Under the pieces are notes generated by a model. The model did not search any database, was not told where the DNA came from, and saw nothing but the letters and a program-made list of their open reading frames with translations. From Pararhizobium arenae (GTDB taxonomy: Bacteria; Pseudomonadota; Alphaproteobacteria; Rhizobiales; Rhizobiaceae), in NCBI RefSeq assembly GCF_001931685.1, contig NZ_MOOY01000006.1, forward strand, positions 1 to 64,000: a DNA stretch of 64,000 bases, read 5' to 3'. Below, one piece after another: positions 8,977 through 16,854 of this stretch. Position numbers and translations under genes: made by a program. Position 1 is the stretch's first letter. Each line of letters starts with the position of its first letter.

Positions 8977-9244
8977 GTTTATTCCTCACGTCTTTCAGCG
9001 GCCTGTTCGAGTTCGATCAAGCCGGTCTCACTATCAAACCGCAGGAACAGCTAGCACATCCCGGCCAAGACCGGACCGCTGTTCTGCTTGCAGCCTGTTC
9101 GCGCGGAAAAACCCTGGCGTCAATGGTCAACATGCTCGCGATACAGCCAGCCTCGCGACGATGCCAGGCTTTTCGCCGAAACGCACGCCGGCCGCGGCCG
9201 GCATTGTGCGTTGCAATATAGCGGCCTTTCGCTATTGTTACAGA

Positions 9245-9604
9245 ATGATGACAAAAACTTTTTTCAAGCTATTCAGCTGGATTCTGATTGCAGCCGTAGT
9301 GTTCGTTACCGTCTCACCCATCGGCCTTCGCCCGCACACCATGCTCACCGTTTCCTTTGATCGCGCGGCAGCTTTCGCTTTGATCGGCTGCGCTTTCGCG
9401 ATTGCCTATCCGAGGCGCTGGCTTTCGCTGACGCTCTTTCTGCTGGCTGCGGCTTTCGGCATCGAACTCATGCAATTCATCTCGCCCTCGCGTCATCCGC
9501 AATTTGCGGACGCCTCTGTGAAGGCGGCTGGTGCGATGGTGGGTATGATCGCCGGCAAGACTGTCCTTATTATACGCAGGGTTCGCATCGCCCGGATGGC
9601 GTAG
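9245..9604 (+). CDS. VanZ-like small membrane protein
   Basis: A 119-residue integral membrane protein with about three hydrophobic segments and the VanZ-family-like pattern of a helix, YPRRWLSL, then a helix with GIELMQF followed by a polar SPSRHPQFADA segment and a final helix. Short VanZ-like proteins are widespread and mostly uncharacterised. Two in-frame ATGs (9245 and 9248) compete for the start and neither has a strong ribosome site. A small hairpin (TAGCG/CGCTA) lies just upstream. It stands alone between the fusion gene and a small zinc-ribbon gene. Confidence 0.75.
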   Translation: MMTKTFFKLFSWILIAAVVFVTVSPIGLRPHTMLTVSFDRAAAFALIGCAFAIAYPRRWLSLTLFLLAAAFGIELMQFISPSRHPQFADASVKAAGAMVGMIAGKTVLIIRRVRIARMA

Positions 9605-9630
9605 AACGTATCAGATCTCGGCTTACAGCC

Positions 9631-9672
9631 TGTTGCGGAAAACCGATGCACGCGTTCGAGGAACATGCTTTA
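9631..9672. repeat. Degenerate half copy of the RIME-like repeat
   Basis: This stretch resembles the second hairpin of the element at 6007-6115: both contain TTGCG or TTCGC, AAAACCG, a GCAC segment, GCGAGG-like or TCGAGG sequence and end in CATGCTTTA. It lies in the spacer after the VanZ-like gene. Only one of the two hairpins is recognisable and it is diverged. Confidence 0.45.
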
Positions 9673-9699
9673 AAACTGCCGTGCGTCCGGCCGATATCA

Positions 9700-9882
9700 T
9701 CAGATCTCAAGCAGGCATTCCTCGCAGAGAGGTTGAACGACCTCACCGGCTTGCCAGCATTCGAAACTCTTCTGGCACTGGACGCAGGTAACGGTCGTGC
9801 GGCGACCCTCGCGTCCGAAACCAAGTTCGTCGAGGCGGTCATGTTTATGATCTTGAACTGTATCGCTGTGATCGAGGTTCAT
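9700..9882 (-). CDS. Small zinc-ribbon protein
   Basis: A 60-residue protein that ends with two CxxC pairs (CVQC and CEEC, 18 residues apart), the layout of a small zinc ribbon. The N-terminal part is rich in His, Asp and Arg. The frame is open for 42 more codons upstream, but that extension is AT-rich in its distal part and unlike the rest, so the internal ATG at 9882 is preferred. A GGGAA site lies 9-13 nt upstream. Function is unknown; a role as a DNA- or RNA-binding accessory protein is possible. Confidence 0.5.
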   Translation of the reverse strand: MNLDHSDTVQDHKHDRLDELGFGREGRRTTVTCVQCQKSFECWQAGEVVQPLCEECLLEI

Positions 9883-10120
9883 GCGGGGTTCCCAGTTTCG
9901 TGAAATCCGCCAGTGCGGGCATCTACGGCTTGCCCATATCGAGCGGAATGCACCACAATTGGTTGTATCGAATAAAAAATCACCAATTAGTATATCAGCA
10001 TTAATCAAAATTGTAAAATAAAAACCTTCCGGTCTCTGGGCAACATTACCAATCAGACCGGATGTGATACACTGAGTTCCAAAGTATAGAGTAAAAGTTC
10101 CACTTAAGGAGGCCCGCGCG

Positions 10121-10333
10121 TTGACCCCGTTTTATATTCTGGAGGCAATCTACGTGGTCATTGCCTTTGCCTGCGGCTACTATACCTTCGCCGAAGGTGA
10201 GAACAATCGCGCCCTGTGGAACCGGCCGCGCCTTATGGGACTGCTAGCCTGCGTTTTCTGGCCGGTCCTGATGCTTGTTGTTCTTTCGCAAGCCCGCCAA
10301 TCAGGCGCGAAAACCCGGCGGGGAAACACGTAA
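10121..10333 (+). CDS. Small two-helix membrane protein
   Basis: A 70-residue protein with two predicted membrane helices (about residues 5-23 and 38-56) separated by an acidic turn (FAEGENNRALW), and a basic C-terminus. The start is TTG at 10121, fixed by an almost ideal ribosome-binding site (TAAGGAGG at 10105-10112) 8 nt upstream; no ATG is available. It resembles the 71-residue protein at 48560-48775 in length, topology and the second helix. No function is known. It converges with the META-MliC gene, 20 bp apart. Confidence 0.65.
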   Translation: MTPFYILEAIYVVIAFACGYYTFAEGENNRALWNRPRLMGLLACVFWPVLMLVVLSQARQSGAKTRRGNT

Positions 10334-10353
10334 CCCTCCAAAACTGTCTCTCG

Positions 10354-11067
10354 TCAAGGCGCGCGCTTGCACTCCACGCCGGCATCATCGCCGCCCTTGG
10401 TCAAATCGACGAGCGTCGCTGCTTCGCCCTTCGTCCACCACGAATACGGCCCGCCCATATATTTGGCGCCGGACGCCGAGACGACGTTCGAGGCGATCAC
10501 AACGGTTTCGCCGATCGCCAGTTGAACAAGGGAAATATTACCGGCATTGATATATTCGGCCGTAACGGCAAACCCACCGCAATCGTAGCGTATCTCGGAT
10601 CGTTCACCGGCCGCCGATGGCACCCGAAGCACGAGGTCGCTCAACGGATCGTGACGGATGAGCCTCAGCGGCACCGTGTAGTCGAGGGCAAAGAAGCGCA
10701 GTCCGCCATTTTCCTGAAGTTCGTAGGATAGCCCTTCGGACAGAGCCTTGAAGAACTTCGTTTCCTGATCCATTACCGCCGGCGGACACAGCTTTCGGGT
10801 CGCCGCCGCCGGAGCGAAACTGATCTGCAACCCGCTGACCGTGAAGACGCCGGTGTAGCTGTTGCACCCCGCCATCCCGGAATAGGTGCCGTCATCATGA
10901 AGCTCAAGCGTGGTCTGCAGATCGTCGATCACACCACCGGAGCGAATATCCTCGACCAGCCATGTTCCCACAAGGCCCGGTGGTACCGTGCCGGCTTCAA
11001 CGGTTTGGACCGCGCCAGCCTCGATCAACACGCAGGCACATCCCAGAAACAAGACAGATCGCAGCAT
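10354..11067 (-). CDS. META and MliC domain protein (exported lysozyme-inhibitor type)
   Basis: A 237-residue exported protein. After an N-terminal signal peptide (about 25 residues) there is a META/HslJ-type domain (GTWLVEDIRSGG ... GMAGCNSYTGVF ... KLCPPAVMDQE) at about 30-135, then a C-terminal domain resembling MliC, the membrane-bound inhibitor of C-type lysozyme (RYDCGGFAVTAEY, then a segment ending YSWWTKGEAATL). This META plus MliC build occurs in proteobacterial envelope proteins. The product probably sits in the periplasm and may protect peptidoglycan from host lysozyme; that is inference from the domain. Two cysteines near the N-terminus make a lipoprotein possible, but no clean lipobox is seen. 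Confidence 0.8.
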   Translation of the reverse strand: MLRSVLFLGCACVLIEAGAVQTVEAGTVPPGLVGTWLVEDIRSGGVIDDLQTTLELHDDGTYSGMAGCNSYTGVFTVSGLQISFAPAAATRKLCPPAVMDQETKFFKALSEGLSYELQENGGLRFFALDYTVPLRLIRHDPLSDLVLRVPSAAGERSEIRYDCGGFAVTAEYINAGNISLVQLAIGETVVIASNVVSASGAKYMGGPYSWWTKGEAATLVDLTKGGDDAGVECKRAP

Positions 11068-11124
11068 CTCTTTTCCTCCGTCAACCGGCGCATTCCGAGC
11101 CCGAAGCAGCGCTGCCCCCTTCTT

Positions 11125-11388
11125 ATACCAAGGATCGATGATAGGAACCTATAGGATCGGCTCGATCGGGTTTTCCGGCTAGGAGAGGTCCGCAGAGCGA
11201 TGCTTGCGCATCGGTCAAGGGCCTCGACGCCGCCGGAAAACCCGAGAAGCCGACCGGAGGTGGCATGGGACTGGTTTCTGGCGTCGTTGCGATGCTTGCC
11301 CGATGCGCGAGCATCGCCCCTCGCATCGCGCCTAGCCAGAAACCAGTCCGATGCCATCCTATAGGTTCCTATCATCGATCCTTGGTAT
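11125..11388. mobile_element. MITE-like element with perfect 32-bp terminal inverted repeats
   Basis: Bases 11125-11156 and 11357-11388 are exact reverse complements. If the ends are taken as 11126 and 11387, the element is flanked by a 3-bp direct repeat TTA (11123-11125 and 11388-11390), as left by IS5/IS1031-type transposases. Inside are two more perfect inverted repeats: 11167-11179 with 11232-11244 (13 bp) and 11268-11282 with 11335-11349 (15 bp), so the strand can fold into a cruciform. No transposase gene is present. It fills the spacer between the META-MliC gene and dxr. It could also be classed with rhizobial mosaic elements. Confidence 0.75.
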
Positions 11389-11478
11389 TACAGCTCACCG
11401 CCTGACATTTCCACGACACTCTTGTTGCACGACGCTTTCGACTGTAGAGCCTTCACGAAACAGAAACGGGATTTGGCC

Positions 11479-12672
11479 ATGGCATCCGGCGCCGGGAACA
11501 AGCGACGCATCAGCATTCTGGGCTCCACCGGCTCGATCGGCACCAACACGCTGGACGTGGTTGCCCAACTCGGCGGTCGCGATCGCTTCGAAGTCGCCGC
11601 GCTCACCGGCAGCAACAACATCACCCTGCTCGTGCAACAGGCAAAGGCAACGGGCGCCGAACTTGCCGTTACGGCCGATGACGCGCTTTACGGTGAGCTT
11701 AAGTCCGCATTAGCCGGCACGGGCATCGCCGTTGCCGCCGGCAGAAGCGGCCTGATCGAGGCAGCGGAACGTGACGCCGGCTGGGTCATGGCCGCCATCG
11801 TCGGCACCGCCGGTCTCGCTCCCACCCTCGCCGCCGCCCGCCGCGGCGCCGATATCGCGCTTGCCAACAAGGAATGTCTGGTGTCCGCCGGCGACCTCTT
11901 CGTCTCCGCCGTCCATGCCGGCGGCGGACGCCTGATCCCGGTCGACAGCGAACACAGCGCCATCTTCCAGTCTCTGGAAGACGACCAGCGCCACGCCGTC
12001 GAGCGCATCGTACTGACGGCTTCGGGCGGGCCCTTCCGCACTTGGACGCGCGAACGCATGGCTGGCGTCACCGCCGATATTGCCCGCGCTCATCCCAACT
12101 GGTCGATGGGCCTGAAGATCTCCATCGGCAGTGCCTCGATGTTCAACAAGGCACTGGAGATGATCGAGGCAAAGCATCTTTTTGACGTGCACCCCGACCA
12201 GATCGAGGTCGTCGTGCACCCGCAATCGATCATCCATTCCATGGTGGGCTACCGCGATGGTTCCGTCATTGCCCAGCTTGGCTGCCCCGATATGCGCACC
12301 GCCATCGGCTACGCGCTCACTTATCCGGATCGCCCCTTGCTCAATGTCGATCGTCTTGATTTTGCCAAGCTCGCGCGGCTTGATTTCGAAGCGCCGGATG
12401 AAGAACGCTTCCCGGCGCTTCGCCTCGCCCGGACGGCCATGCAGCGCGGTGGCCTTCAGGGCGCGATCATGAACGCGGCGGAAGAAACCGCCTTCCACGC
12501 CTTCGTCGACGGCCGCATCGGCTTCCTCGACATGGCCGATATCGCCGAAGCGGTCATGGACCGTCTCGTCTCAACTCCGGCAGCATCGGGCATGGAGGAT
12601 GTTTTTGCGGCGGATGAAGCAGCCCGGGCGGAAGCAGCCGACGTGATCGCCGCAAAAGAAAAGGCCGCCTGA
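11479..12672 (+). CDS. dxr: 1-deoxy-D-xylulose 5-phosphate reductoisomerase
   Basis: Second enzyme of the MEP isoprenoid pathway: NADPH-dependent conversion of DXP to 2-C-methylerythritol 4-phosphate in the cytosol. The 397-residue product has the NADPH loop GSTGSIG near residue 15, ALANKE, the metal-site segment VDSEHSAIFQ, ASGGPF, and SASMFNKALE, which keeps the Ser, Asn, Lys and Glu that bind substrate. The residue just before that serine is Gly instead of the Asp usual in E. coli-type enzymes. This is canonical DXR, not the DXR-like DRL of Brucella. The start at 11479 (MASGAGNK) fits the family; the frame extends 19 codons upstream. The MITE-like element ends 90 bp upstream. Confidence 0.96.
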   Translation: MASGAGNKRRISILGSTGSIGTNTLDVVAQLGGRDRFEVAALTGSNNITLLVQQAKATGAELAVTADDALYGELKSALAGTGIAVAAGRSGLIEAAERDAGWVMAAIVGTAGLAPTLAAARRGADIALANKECLVSAGDLFVSAVHAGGGRLIPVDSEHSAIFQSLEDDQRHAVERIVLTASGGPFRTWTRERMAGVTADIARAHPNWSMGLKISIGSASMFNKALEMIEAKHLFDVHPDQIEVVVHPQSIIHSMVGYRDGSVIAQLGCPDMRTAIGYALTYPDRPLLNVDRLDFAKLARLDFEAPDEERFPALRLARTAMQRGGLQGAIMNAAEETAFHAFVDGRIGFLDMADIAEAVMDRLVSTPAASGMEDVFAADEAARAEAADVIAAKEKAA

Positions 12673-12708
12673 GACAGACGGCCAATCTTCACTTCATTCC
12701 GGCTGAGC

Positions 12709-13926
12709 TCAAGCGACCGCCCGCGCCAGCGCGCAGCGCGACCAGAGCTGATGCAGCGCGCCAACCAGATGCTCGATATCGGCATCTGAATGCAGCGGCG
12801 TCGGCGTGATGCGCAGACGCTCGGTCTTCTTCGGCACTGTCGGATAGTTGATCGGCTGGACATAGACGCCGCAATTGTCGAGGAGCAGGTCCGAAATCCA
12901 TTTGCACTTGGCGGCATCGCCGACAATCACAGGCACGATATGGCTCGGATTGGCCATATGCGGAATGCCGGCCTTGTCGAGCAGATTGCGCAGCCGGCGC
13001 ACCCGTTCCTGATGGGCGAAACGCTCGACCTGGCTTTCCTTCAGGTGGCGGATGGAGGCGACGGCACCGGCAGCAAGAGCCGGCGGAAGTGCCGTCGTGA
13101 AGATGAAGCCGGAAGCAAACGAACGGATGAAATCGCACAGCGCAGCCGACGCCGCGATATAGCCGCCCATTACGCCAAAAGCCTTGCCAAGCGTGCCTTC
13201 GATCACCGTCAGACGATCCATCAGGCCCTCGCGCTCAGCAATACCGCCGCCGCGCGGACCATACATGCCCACCGCATGAACTTCGTCGAGATAGGTCATC
13301 GCGCCGTATTTATCGGCGACGTCACAGATGTCCTTGATCGGCGCGATATCGCCGTCCATCGAATAGACGCTCTCGAAGGCAACAATCTTGGGTGCGCGCG
13401 GATCGGCGGCGGCAAGCTTCGCTTCGAGGTCCGCCACGGAATTGTGCTTGAAGATAACGCGCTCGCACTTGGAGTGCCTGATCCCCTCGATCATCGAAGC
13501 GTGATTCCCGGCGTCAGAGAAGACGATCACACCGGGAATCTTCGAACAGAGCGTTCCGAGTGCGGCCCAGTTGGACACGTAGCCGGAGGTAAACAACAGC
13601 GCGGATTCCTTGCCGTGCAGGTCGGCAAGCTCACGCTCCAGAAGAACATGGTGGTGGTTGGTGCCCGAGATATTGCGGGTGCCACCCGCGCCAGCGCCGC
13701 ATTCGTCGATTGCGCGCTTCATCGCCTCGGTCACCTTCGGATGCTGCCCCATGCCGAGATAGTCGTTGGAGCACCAGACCGTGACATCATGCTTGTTGCC
13801 GTTGGCATCGTAACGGATCGCCTTGGGAAACTGCCCGCGCTGGCGCTCCAGATCGGCAAAAACGCGGTAGCGACCTTCCTGGTGCAGCCCGGCGATCTCG
13901 CCTTTGAAGAAACTTTCAAAATCCAT
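12709..13926 (-). CDS. hemA: 5-aminolevulinate synthase
   Basis: PLP enzyme that condenses glycine and succinyl-CoA to 5-aminolevulinate, the first step of heme and tetrapyrrole synthesis in alphaproteobacteria. The 405-residue product begins [10 protein letters not shown] like rhizobial ALAS; upstream in-frame codons are excluded for that reason. [19 protein letters not shown], the YLDEVHAVG aspartate-histidine pair and EGTLGKAFG with the PLP lysine (about K248) are present. It is convergent with dxr, 36 bp apart. An FNR/FixK-type box lies about 145 bp upstream of the start, which suggests oxygen-linked control. B12 synthesis, needed for MetH, also draws on this pathway. Confidence 0.97.
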   Translation of the reverse strand: MDFESFFKGEIAGLHQEGRYRVFADLERQRGQFPKAIRYDANGNKHDVTVWCSNDYLGMGQHPKVTEAMKRAIDECGAGAGGTRNISGTNHHHVLLERELADLHGKESALLFTSGYVSNWAALGTLCSKIPGVIVFSDAGNHASMIEGIRHSKCERVIFKHNSVADLEAKLAAADPRAPKIVAFESVYSMDGDIAPIKDICDVADKYGAMTYLDEVHAVGMYGPRGGGIAEREGLMDRLTVIEGTLGKAFGVMGGYIAASAALCDFIRSFASGFIFTTALPPALAAGAVASIRHLKESQVERFAHQERVRRLRNLLDKAGIPHMANPSHIVPVIVGDAAKCKWISDLLLDNCGVYVQPINYPTVPKKTERLRITPTPLHSDADIEHLVGALHQLWSRCALARAVA

Positions 13927-14358
13927 CATCGTCTCCAGAACCAGGCCGTCTTCTTGATGCAAACATGCCTGGGGTCAACCCGAAATGGGCGTCGCGGGCC
14001 AGCCTGCGGCAAATGGCCCCTAGTTTTGAACCATTCCAGACTATTTTACCGGTTTCAATCCTCCCATTCTTGATTTGCGTCAAGCTGGCGAAAAAATGAT
14101 CAGTTTATTGTAAAAATGAGCAATCGGAATTCAAAACCACCAAAACCTGTGACGCAGGGAACAGACCTTTCAGCCCTTGTTCAGCTTTGATGGCCTTCTC
14201 TTGCTCCGGAAGGAAACGTTTGCGCTGTCTGTAGACTTTATCGAGCGACAAATTATCCTCTCGTTTGCAAGCTTATAGGGATGAAACCCAGAGGTTTCCT
14301 CCTCCCCGGGGGTAAGGTCGGACGCGAAACATCGCGCTGCCCATTTTTGGAGATTGAA
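13927..14358. other. Divergent regulatory region between hemA and lipoprotein gene
   Basis: This 432-bp spacer drives hemA to the left and the lipoprotein gene to the right. It holds the FNR/FixK-like box at 14070-14083, an AT-rich stretch at about 14090-14135, and a short hairpin GAAACC/GGTTTC at 14283-14298 in the lipoprotein leader. I see no further gene in it. Confidence 0.6.
14070..14083 (-). promoter_or_regulatory. FNR/FixK-type box upstream of hemA
   Basis: TTGATTTGCGTCAA matches the CRP/FNR-family anaerobox TTGAT-N4-ATCAA at nine of ten defined positions. Family members such as FixK and FnrL activate hemA in several alphaproteobacteria under low oxygen. The transcription start is not known, so the exact promoter position is inferred. 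Confidence 0.6.
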
Positions 14359-14616
14359 ATGAAGAAAACTATTGCTCTGGTCCTGGTTGCCCTGGCTGCC
14401 GCAAGCTGCACCCAGACGGAGAAGGGCGCCGGCATCGGCGCGGTTTCCGGCGCCATCATCGGCGGCGCCATTACCGGCGACGTCCGCGGTGCAGCGGTAG
14501 GTGCTGCAATCGGCGGGGTTTCCGGCGCGGTCATCGGCAATGTCACGGAGCAGCCCGGCCAGTGCTACTACCGCGACCGTTACGGCCGCCGCTACATCGA
14601 TGATTGCCCGCGTTGA
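14359..14616 (+). CDS. Small glycine-zipper lipoprotein
   Basis: An 85-residue predicted lipoprotein. It has a signal peptide ending in lipobox AASC, so Cys17 would be lipidated. Residues about 24-65 are glycine- and alanine-rich with small-residue repeats (GAGIGAVSG, GGAITG, GAAVGAAIGG), a glycine-zipper domain that can pack into membranes. The tail is polar and aromatic (CYYRDRYGRRY). Similar outer-membrane lipoproteins are common in Rhizobiales with no firm role. The start at 14359 is preferred over the one 26 codons upstream because it gives a proper signal peptide; the site GGAGAT lies just upstream. A strong terminator follows. Confidence 0.85.
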   Translation: MKKTIALVLVALAAASCTQTEKGAGIGAVSGAIIGGAITGDVRGAAVGAAIGGVSGAVIGNVTEQPGQCYYRDRYGRRYIDDCPR

Positions 14617-14646
14617 TCACGCTTGATTTTTAACGATTGAACTCTT

Positions 14647-14681
14647 GAAGCCCTGGCCTTGCCGGGGCTTCTGTTTCTTCA
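14647..14681 (+). terminator. Rho-independent terminator of the lipoprotein gene
   Basis: An 11-bp stem (14647-14657 with 14661-14671, one G:T pair) with a 3-nt loop is followed by TGTTTCTTC. It lies 30 bp past the lipoprotein stop codon. Confidence 0.8.
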
Positions 14682-14841
14682 AGGTCACAGCCTGTATCGC
14701 TTTTTTCAGAAAATCACCTCCACGGCTTCATCAATCCGGCCGAGGTGTGTAGGGTCGCCGTTAACAAAGGGAGAACCTTGCCATGCAATTCTGCGCCTGC
14801 CATGACGGCGGGCCTGTGTCGAGAGTAGCCTGAAGGACGGA

Positions 14842-16758
14842 ATGCGGAAGCGTCTGCCGACTGTAAGTAGTGCGTATCGGAAGACTGGGACTGCACTTGC
14901 GGTTCTGGCCGTGATGCTGTGTGCCCCGCCATCGCTGCGCGATGCCCATGCTTTCAAGATCTTCGGCATATCGTTTTTCGAGGATGATGACGAAAGCGCC
15001 GAGGTTATCGACCCCGTCAATTACACGCTCGATCTCGACACCGGCAAAGCCGACGACGACCTGAAGGAATCTCTGGAAAATGCCTCGCGCCTCTTCCAAG
15101 AGAAAGAAGAGCCGGTTTCCGGCAATCTCGGCCTCGTCATCCGCGCCCGCGATGATCGCGACCGGCTGCTGGCGGCGCTTTACGAAAACGCCCGTTATGG
15201 CGGCGTCGTTGCGATCACCGTCAATGGCCAGGATATCGACAGCCTTCCGCCGGACCCGGTTTTCCCGGAAGGCGCGCCGATCCCCGTGAGCGTCACCGTT
15301 ACGCCCGGGCCTGTCTTTACCATCGGCAAGGTCACGCTCCAGGGCGATGCGCTTGGCAAGGACCCCGAAGATTACGACCTTGTTCCCGGCGCGCAGGCCA
15401 ACTCGACACTGATCATCAAGGCCGGCGAACAGGTGGTTGAGGACCTGAAGACGGAAGGCCGCCCGCTCGCCAGGCTCACCCGCCGGGCCGCCGTCGCCGA
15501 TCACACCACCAATACCGTCGATATCGATATCGCTGCCGAGGGCGGTACTGTCGCGCCGTTTGGCGCGGTCACCGTCATCGGCACAAAGACCGTCGATCCG
15601 CAATTCGTGGCGGACTATTCCCGCCTGAACACGGGCGGTCGCTATTCGCCGGAAGAAATCCGCAAGGCCAATGAGCGATTGCGCGCGCTCGGCGTCTTTG
15701 CCAGCATTACCATCAAGGAGCCGACGGCACTGGCACCCGATGGTTCGCTGCCGCTGACCATTGAGGTCTCCGAAGGCAAGCATCGCTATTTCGGCGGCGG
15801 CGCACAGTATTCGACAACGGACGGCTTCGGTATCCAGGGCTATTGGGGCCACCGCAACCTGTTCGGCCAGGCCGAGTCGCTGCGTGTCGAAGGCTCGGTC
15901 AGCAGGCTCGGCGAAAACGACATCAGCTCGCTGGATTACAACGCCGGTATCCTCTTTGCCAAACCGGGCGCTTTCGGCCCGGCGTCCACCTTCAACGCCA
16001 GCCTCAAGGCGTCCCTGCTCGACCCTGATGCCTACAGCGCAACGGTTTTCACCGGAGCGGCCGGCGCCACCTTCGAGCTTTCGGACGTCGATACGCTCTC
16101 CGGCGGCGCGGAACTGAGCTGGGCCGATATCGAAGACCCCTTCGGCACCAACGAATACCTCACGGCTGCTCTACCGTTCGAATTCGTGCGCGACACGCGC
16201 GACAACAAGCTCAACCCGACCGAAGGCTACCGCGCCTCGATCAATGCCAAGCCAAGTTACGAATTCAACGGCCAGACCTTCTTCTCGTCTTTCGAAGGCT
16301 CGATTTCCGGCTATTACGGATTTGGCGACGAGAACAGCACCGTGCTGGCCGGTCGCCTTGCCGCGGGAACCATTGTCGGCGGCGACGGTCTGGTCGATAT
16401 TCCCGCGACCCGGCGCTTCTATCTCGGCGGCGGCGGCACGGTGCGCGGTTATTCCTATCAGGAAATCAGCCCGCGCAACGACGATGACGAGCTTCTGGGC
16501 GGTCGTTCCTATGTGAACGCAACTGTCGAGGCGCGAATCGGGATCACCGATACGATCGGTCTCGTGCCTTTTGTCGATGTCGGCACGGTCTCGGCCAACA
16601 CGGCGCCTGATTTCTCCGATATCAAGGCCGGTGCCGGTATCGGTGTTCGGTACCTGACGCCGTTCGGCCCGATCCGTCTCGACGTTGCGGTACCGCTCAA
16701 CCCTTATCCGGGCGGCACGAGCTACGGCATCTATGCAGGTATCGGCCAGTCCTTCTGA
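14842..16758 (+). CDS. tamA: TamA, outer-membrane Omp85-family assembly protein
   Basis: Outer-membrane beta-barrel of the translocation and assembly module, partner of TamB. The 638-residue precursor has a long signal peptide (cleavage after about residue 37, ...DAHA), POTRA domains in the N-terminal half, and a C-terminal barrel from about residue 300. GGGGTVRGYSY contains the conserved VRGY of the L6 loop that seals the Omp85 barrel, and the protein ends in phenylalanine (GQSF) as outer-membrane barrels do. It lies 96 bp upstream of tamB, so the two are probably one operon. TamA/TamB move autotransporters and, as now thought, phospholipids across the envelope. Confidence 0.93.
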   Translation: MRKRLPTVSSAYRKTGTALAVLAVMLCAPPSLRDAHAFKIFGISFFEDDDESAEVIDPVNYTLDLDTGKADDDLKESLENASRLFQEKEEPVSGNLGLVIRARDDRDRLLAALYENARYGGVVAITVNGQDIDSLPPDPVFPEGAPIPVSVTVTPGPVFTIGKVTLQGDALGKDPEDYDLVPGAQANSTLIIKAGEQVVEDLKTEGRPLARLTRRAAVADHTTNTVDIDIAAEGGTVAPFGAVTVIGTKTVDPQFVADYSRLNTGGRYSPEEIRKANERLRALGVFASITIKEPTALAPDGSLPLTIEVSEGKHRYFGGGAQYSTTDGFGIQGYWGHRNLFGQAESLRVEGSVSRLGENDISSLDYNAGILFAKPGAFGPASTFNASLKASLLDPDAYSATVFTGAAGATFELSDVDTLSGGAELSWADIEDPFGTNEYLTAALPFEFVRDTRDNKLNPTEGYRASINAKPSYEFNGQTFFSSFEGSISGYYGFGDENSTVLAGRLAAGTIVGGDGLVDIPATRRFYLGGGGTVRGYSYQEISPRNDDDELLGGRSYVNATVEARIGITDTIGLVPFVDVGTVSANTAPDFSDIKAGAGIGVRYLTPFGPIRLDVAVPLNPYPGGTSYGIYAGIGQSF

Positions 16759-16854
16759 GGATCAGCCGTCTGACACCTGTCCGGCGCCAGCGCCGACCAA
16801 ATCCTTGACGCGGAATGAATTTCGCCGCGACACAACTTGCGTTATGGGTAGAGC

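Noticed and set aside
7254-9000. Integrated genomic island at tRNA-Arg
   Set aside because: No integrase, no duplicated tRNA end and no phage or transfer genes nearby; only one unusual gene is adjacent.
11479-12672. DXR-like (DRL) enzyme as in Brucella
   Set aside because: GSTGSIG, VDSEHSAIFQ and SASMFNKALE show canonical DXR.
14281-14358. Earlier start for the glycine-zipper lipoprotein
   Set aside because: The upstream residues break the signal peptide; the ATG at 14359 gives a proper lipoprotein signal and has a ribosome site.
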